A stretch of DNA of 64,000 nt from Natranaeroarchaeum aerophilus (GTDB taxonomy: Archaea > Halobacteriota > Halobacteria > Halobacteriales > Natronoarchaeaceae): contig NZ_JAKRVY010000012.1 in NCBI RefSeq assembly GCF_023638055.1, positions 1 to 64,000 on the forward strand, written 5' to 3'. How positions within the stretch are numbered: position 1 is the first letter of the stretch; each line of letters opens with the position of its first letter. The notes under the pieces were generated by a model, which worked only from the letters and a program-made list of their open reading frames with translations, had not been told where the DNA came from and made no database searches. Positions 61,654-64,000 of this stretch are shown here, one piece after another. A program made the translations under genes and the position numbers.

Positions 61654-62366
61654 TGTACGTGGAACCACAGCTACTCACGACCGACAGCGGGTTCCCCAGA
61701 CAGTTCATTGATGCACTTCAGGGCGCGTTTCTCGAATCAATCGGTATCCTCTCCGAAGTGTTTGTTGCGGTCGTCATTCTGGCGATTGGCTGGTTCATCG
61801 CCGGGAAGGTCGGCGATGTCGTTGAGCGAGTATCACTCCGTGCGGAGTTCGACTCGACGGTCTCGGAGACGCCACTTGGCGTGCTCTTTGGCAACCGCAA
61901 CGGAGCGGCGGCTGCCGCCCTCGGCACCATCGTGAAGTACTATATTTTCCTGGTCGCGGTGTTCGCCGCACTGGATCACATCGGCTTTACCGTTCTCACC
62001 CAGTGGATCGAGGGGGCAGTCTCCTACGTTCCGGCATTCCTCGGCGGGCTGCTCGTCCTTATCGTCGGGTTCTACATCTCCGACTTCGCAGTCGATTCGG
62101 TTCGCGAGTCGACCACAGCACAGAAAAGCGGCTTCCCCGATATCTTCGCTGACGTGACGAAGGCGCTGCTTTACTTCGTCGTGGTAATCATCGGCCTCGA
62201 TACGATGGGCGTCAGCGTCGGTATTCTCTACACCTTTGGCGAGACGTTTGTGCTCGCGCTCGGTCTGGCGTTCGCACTTGCTGTCGGTATCGCCTTCGGC
62301 TGGGGTGGCAAGGAGTACGTCGCCCAGAACGTCGGCGACTGGCACGAGGACAAAAGCGAGAACTGA
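61653..62366 (+). CDS. Mechanosensitive channel-like TM-helix repeat protein
   Basis: 237-residue membrane protein with about five helices (residues ~32-50, 87-107, 121-141, 168-186, 195-220). The repeated pattern AVVILAIGWFIAGKVGDVVE near 39 and LGGLLVLIVGFYISDFAVDS near 128 corresponds to conserved TM-helix repeats (PF05552 type) found in MscS-like and CmpX-like proteins, and the end has GLAFALAVGIAFGWGGKEYV. The MscS beta domain is missing, so it may be a small channel or an accessory. Start is coupled to the upstream 21-codon ORF. Confidence 0.82.
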   Translation: MYVEPQLLTTDSGFPRQFIDALQGAFLESIGILSEVFVAVVILAIGWFIAGKVGDVVERVSLRAEFDSTVSETPLGVLFGNRNGAAAAALGTIVKYYIFLVAVFAALDHIGFTVLTQWIEGAVSYVPAFLGGLLVLIVGFYISDFAVDSVRESTTAQKSGFPDIFADVTKALLYFVVVIIGLDTMGVSVGILYTFGETFVLALGLAFALAVGIAFGWGGKEYVAQNVGDWHEDKSEN

Positions 62367-62379
62367 GTCCGCGACGAAC

Positions 62380-64000
62380 CTACGTTTCCGCCCACTCGAC
62401 CATGCGAGCGTAGCGTTCGTCGGTCCGCAACGCCGCCGCGTCGCCGATCAGGACGAGTGACCGCTTTGCGCGTGTCAGCGCGACATTGATCCGCCGGTAG
62501 TCCTCGAAGATCGGACCATCGAGGCTCCCGCTCGCGACGAAGGAGACGAGCACGACGTCCTTGCTCGATCCCTGAAACCGATCAACCGTATCGACTGCAA
62601 CTTCATCGTGAGTGCGGCGCTCGATTTCCGCGACCTGTGCCCGGAAGGGCGCAATCACGGCAATCCGATCGGGATTGACACCCGCCGCGAGGAACGCTTT
62701 GACAACCCCACCAACCCGCTCTGCCTCGTCTGCATCCGTGTGGTGTCCATCGTCGCCGGGAACGTCGAACAGCGTTACCCGCTCCTGAAGTGGCTCCGGG
62801 AGCTGGTCGGCCTCGACATCGGCGAGATCACTGATCGTTCGTCCGGCGATCTCCCCGGTCGCGGGCCGCAACTGACCGTCGTAAAACTCGCGGGACGCAA
62901 ATGCCTGGATTCGCTGGGCCATCCGGTACTGGCGCGTGAGCAGCACTGACGCCTCGGGGTGTTCCTCGTGCATCCGCTCGAACAGCGACGTCGAGAGCCC
63001 GTTCTCGCTCCGCACGACCGGCGGTAGCTGGTGGTGGTCTCCCACCAGCACGAACCGATCAGCCCGGTTGATCGCTGCGAGCGTGTTGGGTTCGGTTAGC
63101 TGGGACGCCTCGTCGACCAGTGCGACGTCGAACTCCTGCTCGCGGAGCTCCCGCGAGCCACAGGTCGCCGTGGTCGCCGCCACGACCTGGGCGTCTTCTA
63201 GCTCCGCGGCACGCTCTTCCGGGTCGCCACGGGATTCCAGACGGAGGTCCTGCATGTCCTCGCGGACACCGCTTTTCGTGCCGACCCGAACTGCGTCCTC
63301 GTAGCCCTGCTCCCGCAGCGCTTCGAGGGCGTTGTCAACCGCCCGATTAGTAAAGGCCGACAGCAATACGCGCTCGCCGCGGTCCACCATTGCCCGGATC
63401 GCGCGTGCGATGGTGTAGGTCTTGCCGGTCCCCGGTGGGCCGTGGATCAGCGATAGATCCTCCGCAGTGACCGCCTTCTCGACGGCCTCGTTCTGGGCCG
63501 CGTTGTTGTCTATGAACGTCTCGTCGGTCGTCCCGAACGCCGGGTCCGTACGCCCGAACAGGACGTCCGTTCGCCGCTGGCTGCCCTTGAGCACCGTGTC
63601 GTGGAGCGCCGTCAGCATGCGGTCGACACCGAGTTCCGACGGGTAGACGTCGAGGCGAGTGAACGAGACCGGCTCGTCGGCCGTGACGACGACCTGGTCC
63701 GGTTCGAGCCGTTCGATCCGGGCCAGTTCGGAGTGGCCCTCGATCGGATCGCCGTCGCTCGCCAACACGACATCGCCTTCCCGGAGCTTCGAGACTGCGG
63801 AACCGGTGCGCCGGGCGTGAAGCTCCCACCGTCCGCCCGGTAGTTCGCGCCGCTCGGTCGGTTCGAGGCCGATCAACGCCCGGTCGTCGTCGGCCCGCTC
63901 TTCGGGAGTCTGCTCCCAGAGTTTGGCGTACTCCCGGTGCGTCTCACGTCGTTCTTCCTCCAGCCACTCGTAGAACCGCTCGAAGTACTCGCGTTCTTCC
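62380..64000 (-). CDS. UPF1/DNA2-like superfamily 1 helicase (partial, 5' end outside window)
   Basis: At least 540 residues, continuing past the right edge. SF1B helicase motifs are complete: Walker A LIHGPPGTGKTYT, Ia-type SAFTNRAVDNALEAL, motif II VALVDEASQLTEP (DEAS), III VLVGDHHQLPPV, IV LLTRQYRM, V VDTVDRFQGSSKDVVLVSFV and VI RINVALTRAKRSLVLIGD. The order and DEAS box resemble Upf1/Dna2/SMUBP2-like archaeal helicases, expected to unwind nucleic acid 5' to 3'. The reading frame is open to position 63999. Upstream residues are charged (ERFYEWLEEERRETHREYAK). Nucleic acid preference is unknown. Confidence 0.93.
   Translation of the reverse strand, partial: EEREYFERFYEWLEEERRETHREYAKLWEQTPEERADDDRALIGLEPTERRELPGGRWELHARRTGSAVSKLREGDVVLASDGDPIEGHSELARIERLEPDQVVVTADEPVSFTRLDVYPSELGVDRMLTALHDTVLKGSQRRTDVLFGRTDPAFGTTDETFIDNNAAQNEAVEKAVTAEDLSLIHGPPGTGKTYTIARAIRAMVDRGERVLLSAFTNRAVDNALEALREQGYEDAVRVGTKSGVREDMQDLRLESRGDPEERAAELEDAQVVAATTATCGSRELREQEFDVALVDEASQLTEPNTLAAINRADRFVLVGDHHQLPPVVRSENGLSTSLFERMHEEHPEASVLLTRQYRMAQRIQAFASREFYDGQLRPATGEIAGRTISDLADVEADQLPEPLQERVTLFDVPGDDGHHTDADEAERVGGVVKAFLAAGVNPDRIAVIAPFRAQVAEIERRTHDEVAVDTVDRFQGSSKDVVLVSFVASGSLDGPIFEDYRRINVALTRAKRSLVLIGDAAALRTDERYARMVEWAET

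Overview
The window is chromosomal DNA of a halophilic archaeon (class Halobacteria). Evidence: GC-rich coding with strongly acidic predicted proteins, archaeal transcription factor B, SRP19 and Gar1, a tRNA-Trp whose intron carries a box C/D methylation guide, a PGF-CTERM protein, HTH-10 (Bat-type) regulators, archaeal-type gltX, and many genes whose start codon lies about 27 bases after a TATA-like box (leaderless mRNAs). Genus cannot be decided from the sequence alone. No ribosomal RNA, CRISPR array, intact transposase, phage module or replication origin was seen; most of the window is conserved core chromosome.

Layout. 0.3-6.6 kb: thioredoxin, MATE exporter behind a perfect inverted repeat, CBS protein, NucS mismatch nuclease, M50-like membrane protease and glutamyl-tRNA synthetase. 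6.7-10.6 kb: tRNA-Lys and intron-containing tRNA-Trp, each followed by a strikingly similar ~110-base element; between them are guaB, a DUF7344-like gene and a DUF5794-like gene. 10.8-18.1 kb: DoxX, peroxiredoxin, HisG-like protein, an acidic repeat/coiled-coil protein, an UlaG-like hydrolase, YlbF and a CHAT caspase-like protein. 18.2-28.9 kb: glyA, small membrane proteins, an R15P isomerase/eIF2B-type protein, two Gfo/Idh/MocA oxidoreductases with a sugar isomerase, a uracil/xanthine permease, a cupin and an O-methyltransferase. 28.9-38.5 kb: an atypical histidine kinase, an ABC exporter pair, creatininase family, phosphoglycolate phosphatase, DRG GTPase, TFB and a phosphoribosyltransferase. 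38.5-46 kb: divergent corrinoid/metal-chelate ABC transporter (btuCD/btuF), srp19-gar1, a DtxR-type regulator with a ferritin-like partner, APC permease with UspA. 46-51 kb: sufCBD and metY. 51-58.4 kb: a HTH-10 regulator, a truncated HTH-10 remnant abutting an IS200/IS605-type palindrome, a molybdate/tungstate ABC operon, and a radical SAM cluster (two SPASM enzymes around a small PaaB-like partner). 58.6-64 kb: AstE/AspA-type hydrolase, VOC dioxygenase, UPF0179, DUF5820-like protein, a mechanosensitive-channel-like protein with a tiny upstream ORF, and a UPF1/DNA2-like helicase cut by the window end.

Most interesting: (1) the two tRNA-linked elements, which share a plan (hairpin, inverted copy of the host tRNA T-arm, second hairpin, 16-base repeat of the host tRNA 3' end) while both hairpin stems change sequence yet keep pairing; (2) a dispersed three-unit 22-base-period repeat at two loci; (3) the radical SAM / small-partner cluster; (4) the CHAT protein. 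Functions are inferred by motif recognition from memory; no database search was run.
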